From assembly GCA_039096225.1 (NCBI GenBank), contig JBBPEB010000014.1, positions 1,127,501-1,191,500 on the forward strand: a DNA stretch of 64,000 nt. The letters are read 5' to 3'. This DNA comes from Blastocystis sp. Blastoise. Taxonomy: Eukaryota; Sar; Bigyra; Opalinata; Blastocystidae. A program made the translations under genes and the position numbers. Positions 23,790 through 39,580 of the stretch are shown here, one piece after another (the stretch's first letter is position 1; every line of letters begins with the position of its first letter). Below the pieces are notes generated by a model. The model saw only the letters and a program-made list of their open reading frames with translations, did no database searches and was not told the DNA's origin.

Positions 23790-24314
23790 TTAGAATTTCT
23801 TGACTAATTCATTGATAGCCATATCAGATTCACCCTATAGAAAAAAATAAAAATAATAATAATTAGTATTAGTATTAAAAAAAATAATGACTGAGATATA
23901 AAGCATCAAACAATATTAAGCAAGTAAAGAATAATTGACAAAATAATCTCGTATAAATAGCAATGAAAGAAGAAGAAATACCTTAACACGGACATATCCG
24001 GCAAGAGCGATGGTGTTGTACTTACCAGTGTAGACACCGTTTTCATCGAGACAACCGACAGAAATCTAAATAGATTTATAAATAAGAATAAAACAATGAA
24101 AAAAATAAAATGTTGAAATAAAATATTTGATCTTCATACTTGAACGGATGAATGATCCTTAGCAGCGATGATTTGGTTAGTCCAATCGCAAGAAAAAAGA
24201 GAATAATAAGTAATGAGGAGATGACATGGGAAGAAGTGTAGAACAATATAGTTATATCAAATACCATTTTCTGGGAATGTATAAATCAACAATACGTCCT
24301 TGTTCGTTTTGCAT
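23790..24314 (-). CDS. rps21: 40S ribosomal protein eS21
   Basis: eS21 is a small-subunit ribosomal protein. Four exons: 24265-24314 MQNEQGRIVDLYIPRK + TG; 24140-24188 C + DWTNQIIAAKDHSSVQ; then ISVGCLDENGVYTGKYNTIA with LAGYVRVKG; then ESDMAINELVKKF and TAA 23790-23792. All family landmarks are present: the M-QN-x-G-x-VDLY-PRKC start, AKDH-S-Q, and GE-SD near the end. The length (about 83 aa) matches the family. Codons are clearly C-ending (AAG TAC AAC ACC ATC), unlike most neighbours, as expected for a ribosomal protein. The first intron (24189-24264) seems to end in TG rather than AG: no AG dinucleotide exists on the sense strand between its GT and the conserved exon. Confidence 0.93.
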
Positions 24315-24700
24315 TATGAATACTACTTTTGAAGCGTGAGGTAAAAAGTATGCTTATTGAAGCAAATAATGGTTGAAAAAACCAAAAAACAGTAGCCTTC
24401 TTTTCATGGTTTTTTCACGTCGGATTCTTCTCTGTCATTCATGTATGCATTTGTATTAGAGGAAAGAAGGTCATTTTCTTAAAAAATACATTCCGCCGTG
24501 ATTCTTGCATTGTTCATATACAATTTTTTATTGTTTCTTTATTCCCATCAATAGCCGAGCTTCCATGATTTTTCTGCTTTTCCTCCCATAATAATCAAAA
24601 TATACACTTTTATTTTTCTTTTTTGATGGGATAAAATGAATTGATTATTTGCTATACTTGGTCATTATGAATCCTTTATACACTACTAAAGTTGAATCGT
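24315..24700. promoter_or_regulatory. Divergent promoter region (rps21 / biotin protein ligase)
   Basis: 386 bp between head-to-head starts. It is richer in G/C than typical spacers, with a pyrimidine stretch upstream of the eS21 start. No defined element is recognised. Confidence 0.4.
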
Positions 24701-26570
24701 ATGTTTTGGTATATACAACTGATAAGTCATTTTTAGTCCTTATTGTACTAATGGGGTCACAAATACTAATGAATGTGAGAAAAGTACTCCAACATATCTT
24801 GTATGCTATTAAGTTTAATCCTTATTACTGTATTTGAATGTTATTCGTGTGTTTTAATGTATAGTTATGTGAAAGTCGTGCAGAAGCTCGTCTTCTTCAA
24901 AGTTATTTGGATGACAAATGGAAGGATGATGATGACTATGGTATTTTTGCAAATATTTCTCAACCTATATATGTAGAAGACAACAAACCAATCGCCATGA
25001 GCCAATATGAGTATATTTTAAAACTATTTGATTCAATATTTTTTAATTTTATGATAGGTTTTTTAAAAATGAAGAGAATCAAATCAAAGAATTGCCTGTA
25101 GATTTTTTTTTCTATCTTATTCTTTATTTATATTAGAATATTCAAACAATCGATCTTGATGATTATTTTTCTAATTTGAAAACAAAAGAATTAGGTCGTT
25201 TAGTATTATATGGTGAGAAAATCAGTAGTACTCAAACATTATTAATGAATAAATTTAAATTCTTTCAAAAAGGTCTTGTGGCTATTACTGATGAACAATT
25301 TAAAGGAAGAGGTACATATATATATTATTAGTTATATGTATAATATTCTTATATTTTATTATTATTATTATATAATATTTCTATAATAGTAATAATAATT
25401 TGCTAACGATTTCACATTATGTTTTGTTTTACGTTTTATACTCTATATTATTCTATACTTTATATTATTCTATACTCTATATTCTTCTTCTTATTTCTTT
25501 ACTGAATAGGTCGTACAAGCAATAAATGGGTAAGTCCCCGCGGTTGTTTGATGTTCTCCTTTAAGATGCAATTAATTAATGGAAATTATCTCTGTTTTGT
25601 TCAATATATTATCTCTATTGCTATTATTAGGGCTATTAAACAGATGGAAGGATGTCAAGTATATATTATGTTTATTATGTTTATTATTTTGTTTATTATT
25701 TTGTTTATTATATTTATTATAATACACCTATATATATACTTATTATAATACACCTATATATACTTAATATTATATAGAATCTAGATATTGGTATAAAATG
25801 GCCTAATGATATATATATCAATAAAAGAACAAAGATTGGAGGTATTATTTGTCAGTCAGTATATTCTAGTGCTTTTGATATTACATTAGGTATATATACA
25901 TATTTATTCTCTTTTAATTTTTTTATATCTATTCTGTTGTATATTAATTCATATATAACTATATATTTAATATTTTCATAACTATAAATAGGATGTGGTA
26001 TTAATATCAATAATGACGCACCTAGTACATGTATTGATACTGAAGCCTCTATTCTTGCCAAACGACCTATTATTCTCTCTAGGTATCTTTATATTCTATT
26101 TATTATTCTATTTATTAATTTATTATTCTATTTATTAATTTATTATATCTTTCAAATCAATATTTCCTTAACATATCATAATATATATATATATTTTTAA
26201 TATTTCCCATTTTCTATATAGAGCTCAAGTATTAGCTCATATTATGAATGAATTTGAACCTATTTTAGAATTATTTAGTTCAGACGGATTCAGACCTTTT
26301 AAGGATGAATATTTAGGTATTTGGCTTCATAGTGATCAAAAAGTAACTGTATTGGGAGACAACGGAAAGAATACTAATGTTACTATTAAAGGTATATATA
26401 TATATAATACTATTTTATAATAATATATAATTTCTTATTTCATTATATATATAGGATTAACAGATGAAGGATATTTATTGGCTATCTCTGAAGAGGGAGA
26501 AACTCTTCAGTTATTCCCTGATGGAAACTCATTCAATTTCCTTCAAGGACTGATTTCTAAGAAAATATAA
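24701..26570 (+). CDS. Biotin protein ligase (holocarboxylase synthetase)
   Basis: This enzyme makes biotinyl-AMP and transfers biotin to a lysine of biotin-dependent carboxylases. Catalytic core motifs in order: LVLYGEKISSTQTLL, GLVAITDEQFKGRGRTSNKW with VSPRGCLMFS (GRGR..N.W, the biotinyl-AMP loop, about 25270-25560), IGIKWPNDIYI and KIGGIICQS (25790-25850), GCGININND (25993-26020). The C-terminal SH3-like cap ends LFPDGNSFNFLQGLISKKI at TAA 26568-26570. The N-terminus is less certain. The best frame-consistent start uses an 8-nt first exon at 24701-24708 joined to 24737, giving MFCPYCTNGVTNTNECEKS, a possible zinc ribbon, and then LCESRAEARLLQSYLDDKW. A different upstream start cannot be excluded. 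About nine exons. Confidence 0.85.
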
Positions 26571-27233
26571 TCTTATTCATTTATATTCTATTTATTTATC
26601 TTAAAATAATAAAGTCAACTATTCTACAGAAAGTGATTTTTATTTTTATTATATATACAGAGAATAACAGTGTTTTCATCATTATATATATATATATTTT
26701 TTTTCTTTAGATTATTTACATATTTATACTTTTATATTTATTGAAGAAACGTAACTATTACTAAATTTATTTCTATATATCTCTATTTTAAAGAGTTATT
26801 TATTATTTTTGCAGTATTTACTTGGTTTAGATTTTAATTTTTTTCAAACTTATATTACAATTTAATTATTCCTATTTATAAAACATTAAAAATAGATATA
26901 TATTTTTTATATACCATCGTGTAATAAATAAATTCATAATTTGCTAAGTAAAATTAGACTACAAGGAAAAATGACAGCTTTAAACACAACACTTTATAAA
27001 TATACAAATTGTAAAATATAAAACTCATACAATAAAAAATGAGTGTATCTATAAAAGATCTGATTCAATAAAGTGACACAAATATATACATGACAGTCAA
27101 ATAAAATAAAAAATAATAATACATTATTAAAACATTATAAAAGTAAAAAATAAATAAAAATTTATATATATATAAATAACTATAAATAAATATAAATAAA
27201 AAAAAATACATATATATATATAAATAAATTCAT
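26571..27233. other. Convergent intergenic region, no gene seen
   Basis: AT-rich 3' spacer between two convergent genes; contains AATAAA-type words on both strands. Confidence 0.6.
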
Positions 27234-28811
27234 TTAGAAACGATTAATATCTGAGCATATACGATATATTCTGAATCCCGTTCCTGTAGAATGAAGTAGA
27301 ATAGCTTGAGATTGTTTAAACCATATATTATGAGGATGTTTATAATGATAATCCCCATACACCCACCAACGATGATCTTGTAGTTTCGTTCCACAGAAAT
27401 CAGATAGTAAAGCAACTACTTGATCATCTACATGATTTAGAGTAGGTATAGATCTAAATATATTCATATGACAATGAACAAGAGATCCAGTCATTAGATA
27501 TCCAGGACCAAAAGCAAAAGGTACAGTATGATCTAATGCTATTTTAGGAAGGGAATGTTTCTCATTAAAAGGAGGGACGTTCGTTGTACTTGGATAAGCA
27601 AAACCAATATATCCTTTTGTTTGAGGATGATTCTTAATATATAATAATAAACGATGAACACATATACAAGTATCATCATCTCCTGAATAATAATAAGGAG
27701 TAGTAGAATTATATGCATGAAAAATATCTTCAGCCATAATTGTCTTTAATAATAAGAATTCATATAAATCTGGAACATTTAATAATATTATATCTTTATA
27801 TTTTTTTTGTTCACTAAGAAGTAATTGAAGCATTTCTGGTTTAACATTATCTATACCCATAACAAAATAAAATTTAAATGTTCCTAAAGATTTTGATATA
27901 TATGTTGAATTAAAAGAAGTTGCGCGAAGTGCTCTGCGATTCACTTTATTTATTGGTCGACTTTTAATAAATCCAACTAAAGTAAGAGAATCAAAAGGAT
28001 GAAGAGGATCTTCAAATTCAGGTAATGAATATACTGAAAAATGTTGATTTAATGGAATATCCATAGTTCTATTTTGATATGCATAAATACGTTTAAATTT
28101 ATTCACTACTATTTCATGTTGATAATAAAAAACTTGAGAAGTATTTTTAGAAATAGGAAGCAAATTTCGTGTATAAGGTAAATATTTAACTTCATTTTTC
28201 TCAGGAAATGTTCCATTCAAATAAGCATACATGAAATTACCTACTAAAAGATCATTTGTTAATTGAGTTTTATTTAATTCTAAATTAATAGGTATTTCTG
28301 TAGACGCATTATTTGAATTTTCAACATGTTCTATCAATTAGATACATGAAATATAAAGATAAAAAATACCTTTTGAGTCTTGAATGACTGAATTAAGAGT
28401 TTCTGTTGTATTCTTTACCAGTCTATATAATAAATAATATTATTTATGATATATTGATATAAAGTAGAATGCATATTATGATGTATACATTGTATTTGAC
28501 GAATTTGAAGAAGAATTAAGAATCAATTCACTTATGTTTGTTTGTTTTTCAATTTTTTGTATTGGTGGATTCATATCTTGAACTGATACATTTAGAAAAT
28601 CACTCTTAGTATCAACAGTTACATTTTGTCTCACAGAAAAATGTCCGGAATGTTTATGGAATGATAACGATCCAAAATGTGAAGCTAGATAATGTTATTA
28701 ATAAACATAGAAAATGAAGATACGCAATATATTTTGATACAAATAGTGACAGCATGACGTAGCACCAATAAATATTATAAAAATGCAATAGCAATTAATA
28801 AAGTAGTTCAT
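27234..28811 (-). CDS. Type II membrane glycosyltransferase, GT31 (beta-1,3-glycosyltransferase)-like
   Basis: A Golgi-type glycosyltransferase is predicted. The first exon from ATG 28809-28811 encodes a signal anchor MNYFINCYCIFIIFIGATSC. Then comes a Ser/Thr/Asn-rich stem with several N-x-S/T sites (two short exons). The large last exon encodes the catalytic domain: LTLVGFIKSRPINKVNRRAL, FKFYFVMGIDN, LYEFLLLKTIMAEDI, then YYYSGDDDTCICVHRLLLYI, in which DDD is the metal-binding motif, followed by FGPGYLMTGSLV and LNHVDDQVVALL. The order (xxR-Rx-A-Ix-TW-like, FxxG, LKT, DDD, GxGYxxS-like, EDV-like) is that of GT31. Acceptor unknown. It is read with introns ending ATAG. Confidence 0.78.
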
Positions 28812-29215
28812 CCTCTTTATAAAATTGATTTTTAAATAAATTATTAAAGAGAAACTAGGAAATATAAAGAAAATAAATTATATCAAAATATATCATCGAC
28901 TAGTTTCATTTTTTTTTTATTGAAAAAAAATGTTTTAATTTTTTTAGTAAATTTGACTGAGAATGATGAAGAAACTACACAATATGCATAAGAATAGAGT
29001 ACATGATAGAATTAGGGAGAATTGAAATAAAGCTACAGTAATAAAGAAATAAAAAATATAAAAATATGAAGTATTTATAATTAAGGTCCATATATAAACA
29101 TATAAATCATAGTTAAAAACACAAACACACAAATAATGCAAATAAAAAAATTATATATACTATAAATGATCATAAAATATAAAACAATAAAATAAAATTT
29201 AAATGATAATTATTT
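28812..29215. other. Intergenic, 0.4 kb, no gene seen
   Basis: AT-rich spacer between two minus-strand genes. Confidence 0.6.
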
Positions 29216-30966
29216 TTATAAAAGAGAAGTATATATATGTTTCATTTTCTTTTGTGTATTTTCGATATATCCATCAATTACTGCTAACTGTTGACTATTC
29301 AGATCCATTGGGTGATCAGCATTAATGACAGAAAGAAGATCATCAACAGCTTTATATACGGCTAATGGTTCAAGGGCCTTTCGAAGAACATGGAATTCAC
29401 AGAATAATTGAATATATCCATCATCTGAATATTGATGTATTCTCTTTAAGGTTGGTACAACTATCGTAATACTCTCTTCTAAAACACGAGTTAAAATTGG
29501 TACTTTCCATTCTTTAACAATATCTTTATGTACAGTATGATATAGATTACCCACTATAACCGAAAGTTCAATAATCACATTTAAAATATTATTTCTTGGC
29601 ATAGTAAGTGTATTATAAGTACCCCATTTTTCACTATTAATGGTATCAAGAAGAAGTGAACTGATTAAATCGACTTTCGATTTTATATATATATTTAAAA
29701 ACTTATTTTCTAATTTTTCACAAAGATACATTACTTTTTCATATTCTTCTTCATAATGTAATTGATATTTCTCAATATGAAGTAATAATATATATTCACG
29801 AATAAACTTATAAGTATATGCAGAACGAAGGAATAAACAAATATCATCTACTCCATAAGTAAGTGTTGATGTATATTGATTTATTTTATTGATAATTTCA
29901 TTAAAAATATTCTTATGGAAAATTGTATAGTGTTCTATCAATTCCTCTTTGAATTCTTCTTTATATTTCTTGACAATAGTATATAGATGATCCATTTCTT
30001 GTTGTACTTCCCAGCATTTATTATCCTCCATATACATAGATATACTATTTGGAAGAAGAAGAGACTCATTCGAATAATTACAAACTTGTTTAAATAAAGC
30101 AGTAAATCCTATATCAAGATACATATTAAGTATTTTCGTTTCCAATAAAGAAAGAAGATTATTCACAATCATCTATAGATATATATGTATATGATTATAT
30201 ATATATATGATATATATATATATGAGTATATACGGAGAGAATATCAAGATTCTTTTGAGAAAAAGTAGTAATAACTAAATAATAATAATAAACATATATT
30301 TATTATATGTAGATAAATATACTCTTAGGAATAATAAAACCATCCTTTGAAAACTAGATAAAAATAATAAAAATAATAATAATAATAAACATAATAAATA
30401 TAATAATAATAATAATAATATATACAGAGGACATATCTACATGAATATCACGAGCAACATTAAGAAGACCTTCTTTGGTAAATATATAATTTCCCGTGAA
30501 TATCTTTGCATTTTCAGGAGACATAGTAGTATCGGTAGAAGAAATATGACCATAAGAAATATATAAATCAATAGTATTAACATAAAGTTGAATGACTTTC
30601 GTGATTATAAGAGTTATTTCTTTACCAACATCGACTTCGTCATTTCCACGGGAATACTTTTCTTGATTTTCATAATAATGCTATAGAAACGCAAGTAATA
30701 TATACAATATAATATAATATATATATATATATAATAAATATAATAATAGATACATCAGCTATAGAGTATAATGTATATAAAGTAGTTTTAAGGAGTTCTT
30801 TGTATTTATGAGTATAGTCAGTAATCAGGGAAGCTAAGAGACTATATTGAGGACATGTGTACTATATATATTAAGAAAAAAAATAGTATAATTAAAAAAA
30901 AAAACTATTTAAATTCTTATATATATACATTTTCAAGATCAATATGATGTAATTCTAAATCCCTAT

Positions 30967-31013
<47 letters not shown>

Positions 31014-31599
31014 TTTTACTTGTGAAATTCTTTATCTATTTCTTGAACTTTATTTTCCCACGATTCTAAGTCGATTTTGAGAACATATAATTCGGGACTT
31101 TCTGGAGATTCTAATTGTAAACAATAAGTCATAAGAGGTCCCTAGAAGATTAAAAAGTAGAGAGAAATAATAAAGAATATATATAATATAATATAATATA
31201 AAAATAATAATATGAATAGAGAGATTAAAAAAGTAGAGAGAAATAATAAAGAATATATATAATATAATATAATATAAAAATAATAATATGAATAGATAGA
31301 TAAAAAAGTAAAGAGAAATAATAAAGAATAAAGAATATATATATATATAAATTAAAAATAATAATCATACAATAATATGAATAGGAAGATTAGGAAGAGA
31401 TAATTGTTTAAAAAGTTGGTCTTGAAGGGTCTTCACAGCTACCGATATATCCTTTTGTATCTATATATATATATATGTGTTTTATAAGAATATATGAATC
31501 CTATAAATAATATTAATAATTATATATATATATATACAGTGTCTGAAAGAAGAGGTTCTTCAACATTAACTTGCTTTAGTTTATTCCATTCCTTAATAG

Positions 31600-31632
<33 letters not shown>

Positions 31633-31823
31633 CATTATTTAATAATAGTTATAAGAATAATAAAAACATAATAAATAGAAACATAATAATAAATATAAAT
31701 ATGACTACAATCTTACTTTATCATAATCACGGTTTTTAACATATTCATAAAGATCATTTGTAGTAGAATAAGAAGATATACAACGAGTATATAAATGTTG
31801 AATCTCTTCTAAATGAGTTAATT

Positions 31824-31895
<72 letters not shown>

Positions 31896-32759
31896 TATAT
31901 ACATATAAATAAATAAATATATATATATTTACAGTTCTTTGTTCTTGAAGTGGTTGAATCAAATTTTCAGCAATTTTATTTAATTGATATACAGGCTATA
32001 TATGAAATAAATCATAATATAAACTATATAAAAAATAAAAACAATATATATATATATATATACTTCGTTAAGAGGGATTTTTCCATTTTGAATCGCTTGT
32101 TTATTACTTAAAATAGTATTTAATATTTTAATTGTATCTCTTGCATGAACAAATGCACCAAAATTATCACTTACTAATGTCTTTATACTATCTTGCTCAT
32201 CCTTTACAGAAGAAGTCAAATTCCTATAGAATTATGTAAAGCAAATAAAGAGATAATATGAATGATTGAACAAATTTTTAATAAAAGATAATAATAATAT
32301 TAAATTAACAAAACTATAAAATGATTTCTATATACTGTAAGCCATTTTGTAATTGAGAGAAATTTGTTTGTTTATGAACAGTACTTAAGTAAGCAAGAGG
32401 CTCAAATTCAGAAGATAAATAATTTGTTTTATCGGATTCAGCTTCAACACGTCTGGATATAAAAATGAATAATATATAGATAAAATTTTAAATTATATTT
32501 TTATTCTTCATAATCAAATTTCAAGAATAACTTATTTATATACGTTGAGACAATCTTTAATGGATCATCAAAATCTCTATGAGTTTGTAAGATATTTGCC
32601 ATATCATTCTATAACAAAGGATATGAAATGAAGTAGGTATAGGTATGCATGTACATCAAGTAATTCATCTGCATTAAATTCATTTGAATCTACGTCATTC
32701 CAAGTAATTGGATCGTTTTCAACCTCTATGGGTTTAACTTCTTCAATCTCAACTGACAT
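29216..32759 (-). CDS. sec5: Exocyst complex component Sec5 (EXOC2)
   Basis: Sec5 is a subunit of the octameric exocyst that tethers secretory vesicles to the plasma membrane. Start MSVEIEEVKPIEVENDPITW (ATG 32757-32759). The diagnostic N-terminal block FEPLAYLSTVHKQTNFSQLQ, then DSIKTLVSDNFGAFVHARDT (about 32120-32420), matches the Sec5 signature F-P-xx-LSTVH...LV..NF..FV.A..TI. The rest is long all-helical CATCHR-type sequence across about 15 exons. The last and largest exon (29216-30172) has EKYQLHYEEEYEKVMYLCEK and ends HIYTSLL. Introns are rich in (TA)n and (AAT)n. An exon-by-exon join is approximate in the middle; the family call rests on the N-terminus plus the overall helical character. 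Confidence 0.8.
30964..31010. repeat. (AAT)n microsatellite in a Sec5 intron
   Basis: About 15 AAT units occupy most of a short intron. Confidence 0.9.
31146..31335. repeat. Tandem duplication (~77 bp, 2.5 copies) in a Sec5 intron
   Basis: A unit beginning GATTAAAAAGTAGAGAGAAA, followed by TAATAAAGAATATATATAAT and AATAATAATATGAATAGA, is repeated almost identically, then partly a third time. Near-identity suggests a recent duplication. Confidence 0.9.
31826..31892. repeat. (TA)n microsatellite in a Sec5 intron
   Basis: About 33 uninterrupted TA units. Confidence 0.9.
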
Positions 32760-33243
32760 TTATGAAAATATATTATTTAGAGATATATTGACACTAAGAG
32801 ACAGAAATAATCTTTTTATTAAAATAACATTATCTTGATATTATGGTCAACAATAATTTTATTACCCCTATTTATAAAACATTTCTCTGGGGAATAATCT
32901 TCTTTATAGGTTCTTTTTCTGTATATGCTTCCATATCATATATAATTTCTATTGGATGAACAAAAATTTTATTTAACATCTTTTGAACCATTTCTTGTGT
33001 TTTTTTTCAAATTATTATTATTTTTTAAATTTTGATATAATCATTTATTTTTTTATCTTAAATTCTATAGTGCTTAAAAAATCATGAATATAATATATAA
33101 GGAATTCAAACCAACAAAAAAAAAGTTTTAAATATCATATATAACTCAACAAGTACATACATATTAACTAAATATAAAATAAAAAAAACTCTATCTATGA
33201 AACTAAAAACTAAAAACTATTATATTTTGTATAACGAATAGAA
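32760..33243. other. Intergenic, about 0.5 kb, no gene seen
   Basis: Spacer between Sec5 start and the 3' end of the SH3 gene; no feature. Confidence 0.6.
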
Positions 33244-35795
<2,552 letters not shown>

Positions 35796-36387
35796 TTTAT
35801 GATAAAACTATAAGAATAAACTAACTATTAAATATATAAATGAATCAAAAATCTATTCCAAACAAAAAGATCATTATTGATACAATGAAAACAAATCACT
35901 ACACAGTTTGGATTCGTTTTTTAGAAAAAGCACGGTTATTCACAATATTTAGCGTTATGAATAATTTTATTAATGGGAATTTCTGTCATGAAATAATCTT
36001 TAATATAATAAAACTCTGTTCTTTTCTTCTTGTCTTGTAAATAAAACGTTAATGACTTTATAATTGATATATAATTGAAATATAATGTTACGGTTGATCG
36101 ATGTAAATATAAGTGAATATAAAAATATTAAAAAAATGATAATAGAAAACATAACACGTGCAGAAGTTGTTTAGCTTATGAAATAGTGAAATTCAAATAA
36201 ACTATTCAATATTTAATTTTTTTAAGGAGAGATTCAGAATTAGTTTAATACATATAGACAAAAAAATAATGGAAAAATCAAAATCACAAAAAGAATGGAT
36301 GTAAGCAATGCGAGAAAGGATGTAAAAAGAGAAAAAAGAACAAGCTTACATTCTTTTGACAAGATAGAGAACATAATAGAATAAAGC
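35796..36387. other. Intergenic, about 0.6 kb, no gene seen
   Basis: Spacer between the SH3 start and the MSH2 3' end; short plus-strand frames here have no recognisable content. Confidence 0.6.
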
Positions 36388-39300
36388 TTATTGGATAAGT
36401 TCAGAAATTTTAGTCATTATTGAGTTATAACGTTGTTTTGAATTTTCTGATTCATCTGAAGGAAGTAACAGTAATTCTTGAAAAAGTTCATCTAGTTGTT
36501 GTTGTGGCGTATCACATTCTGAGTATTTCATTCTCTTAGCAGAAATAGTATCTTTTTCGAATACTTGAACTTTTCTTTTAGCATCCTAAGAAATATTAAA
36601 TAATATATATATATATAATAATAGAGTATATATAGAAAAATAGGATTTAGAATATACTTCAATTATAGATTGTGGAAAATGTGCTAGTTCGGCACAATGA
36701 ATACCAAAAGACTGATCACATCCACCTTCTTTAACTTCATATCTATATAAATATAGATTAAATTTATAGTAGTAATAAAAAACATTAACGAAATAGGTAA
36801 TAGAAAAATATATAACATAAACATAAAAAAAAATAAATTATATATGTATATATATTAAAGAAAAAATAGATAAAAAATAGATAAAAAATAGATAAATAGA
36901 TAAAAAATAAATAAATAATAAATAAAAAATAGATAAAAAAAAATATAATTAAAAAATAGATAAAAAAATAATAAACTATATATATAATTAAAAAAAAGAT
37001 CTATAAATCCTATATACAGCATAGTAATACTATTATCATTGGTAATAGCAGTAACATGTAAATTAGATACACCAGGTAATGATTCTAATTTAATTAATTC
37101 TTGAAAATGAGTAGCAAATAAACAGAAACATTGAATATGAGTCACTATATATTCAGCAATTGACCATGATAAACCTAATCCATCATAACTATAGTCAACA
37201 AAATAATAATATATATATTATAATATATATTATATATAGAATTATAAATAACAGTATTTGGAAAATGTGATGAAATCTTTATTAAAATACAAATATAATA
37301 AAAAAAAAAATAATAATAATACGAAAACTAAATAAATAAATAAATAAATAATATATATATATATATATATATACGTTGAAGTTCCTCTTCCTAATTCATC
37401 AATCATAACTAAAGTATGTTCATTAGCATCTTGTAGTATAGTACTTGCTTCTATCATTTCACTCATAAATGTAGAAACACCTTTTAGTTGAATATCACCT
37501 GCTCCTACACGTGCATATATAGAAGTAAATATACATAATTCTGCAGATTCACATGGAACAAAACATCCTATTTGAGCTAATATACTAATTATACCCAACT
37601 ATATAGAAAATAATATACATTGATATTCATAGAAAAAGTATAAATATGTTATATAAAGCATATGAATATTAAAAAATGTTAAAAAAAATTCTGTTATTTT
37701 AATTTTCTTGAATACATCAATAGGATCTATTATATATATACTTCTCGAATATAAGTACTTTTACCACCCATATTAGGGCCAGTAATAACAATAAATCGAT
37801 TTGTTTTTCTATTAAATGTATAATTATTTGGTATAAAACTAACTCCATCCTGTACTTCTAGTAAAGGATGTCTTCCATTCTTAATAATAATATTATCTCC
37901 ATCTAATCCTGTTAATATAGGTCTGGTATAAGGAAGAGCAGAAGAAATGGATAAATAAGCAAATGAAGATAAAATATCTATTTGTGATATATAAGAAGAT
38001 AATAAATAAAAAGGAGCCACATATGTAGAAGCTACTTCAACTGCTTTCTTTACTAATATCTCCTTTATAATATTAATAATAATAATATAGTATAATTAAT
38101 TATATATACTTGTAATTGAGAATATTGTTTTTTATAATCAGAAAAAGACTCCGATAAATCACGAAGACCACTATATAACAGTAATAATAAGTATAAGTAC
38201 AATAATATTAAATATAATAAGTATAATAATAGTAAATATAATAAGTATAATAATATTAAATATAATAAGTATAATAATATTAAATATAATAAGTATAATA
38301 ATATTAAATATAATAAACATAATAAACATAATAAACATAATAAACATAATAAACATAATAATATATGTTAATATACCCTGTTCCTTCAGTTGTAAAAATA
38401 ATTCCACTTTTAAGAACTGATAATAAAGTGATAGTATCATATTTTCGAAGTATATTTTCATGTTTGGCATTACATCTATATATATATCCATATTGTCGAT
38501 TTACCTCACATTTTAAATCTATAGATGATCCCCATGAATGTAAATCCTATAATATATATACATAAATATATTATTTTACTTAATATAAAACAATTATATA
38601 TATATATATATACATAAAATAATAAAAATACAAATAAATGTTTTAAATTAAAATAAAATAGATAAAAACACATTATATACAGTTTCATATAATTGTGCAA
38701 TTTGATTATGTATTTCATTTCTACAATTCATAACTTCTCTTAATTCAGGACTCCAACTAGATTTAATAAGGAACTCAGGAGGTGTATGGTCTAATCCTTC
38801 TGTATCTAATGTTTCTTGCATTAATAAATTATATCCTTCAAGTGATTCTCTTATTTGAGAGAGAGGTGTTATATAACGATCTTTTAATGTAGTTTGAAGA
38901 GGTCCTTCATACGATGATAATGAAGACTATATATAACATATTAGTATAGACAAGAGAAATAAAATAAAGAAAAATTTATAATAATTATGAATAATAATAG
39001 GAAACGAAGGATTAATAAGAATAATAGGGATAATAAGAATATAATAATAATTATCATAATAACAACATATATACAATATAGATATAGATAACAATATATA
39101 ATAAATATATACAATAATAAGATCCACCTTCTTAATGGCTTGTAATAAATGATATAAATCTTGAAGTTGACAATTCTTACGTTTTTCTAATTTTCGACAA
39201 AACTTATCGATATCTACCATACCCTAAATATATATATTCATATGTACATATATAGATATATACTGTTATGTAAAATAATATATAATTATTTAAAATAATA

Positions 39301-39542
39301 TTTATATAAAACAAGATCATAAAAATAAGAAGAGTATCATATATATATATATATATATATATATACTTTAAGTCCTTCATTACGTATTGAATTACGAATA
39401 TCTTCGTGTTCTACAAAGAATTCTACGAGATCTAAACGTTTATTAATTTCATCCTGATCACATAAAGGATGACGCAGCCATCGTTCTAACGTACGTTTAC
39501 CCATACCATTAGTCACAGTACAATCTAATAATCCATAAATAC

Positions 39543-39580
<38 letters not shown>

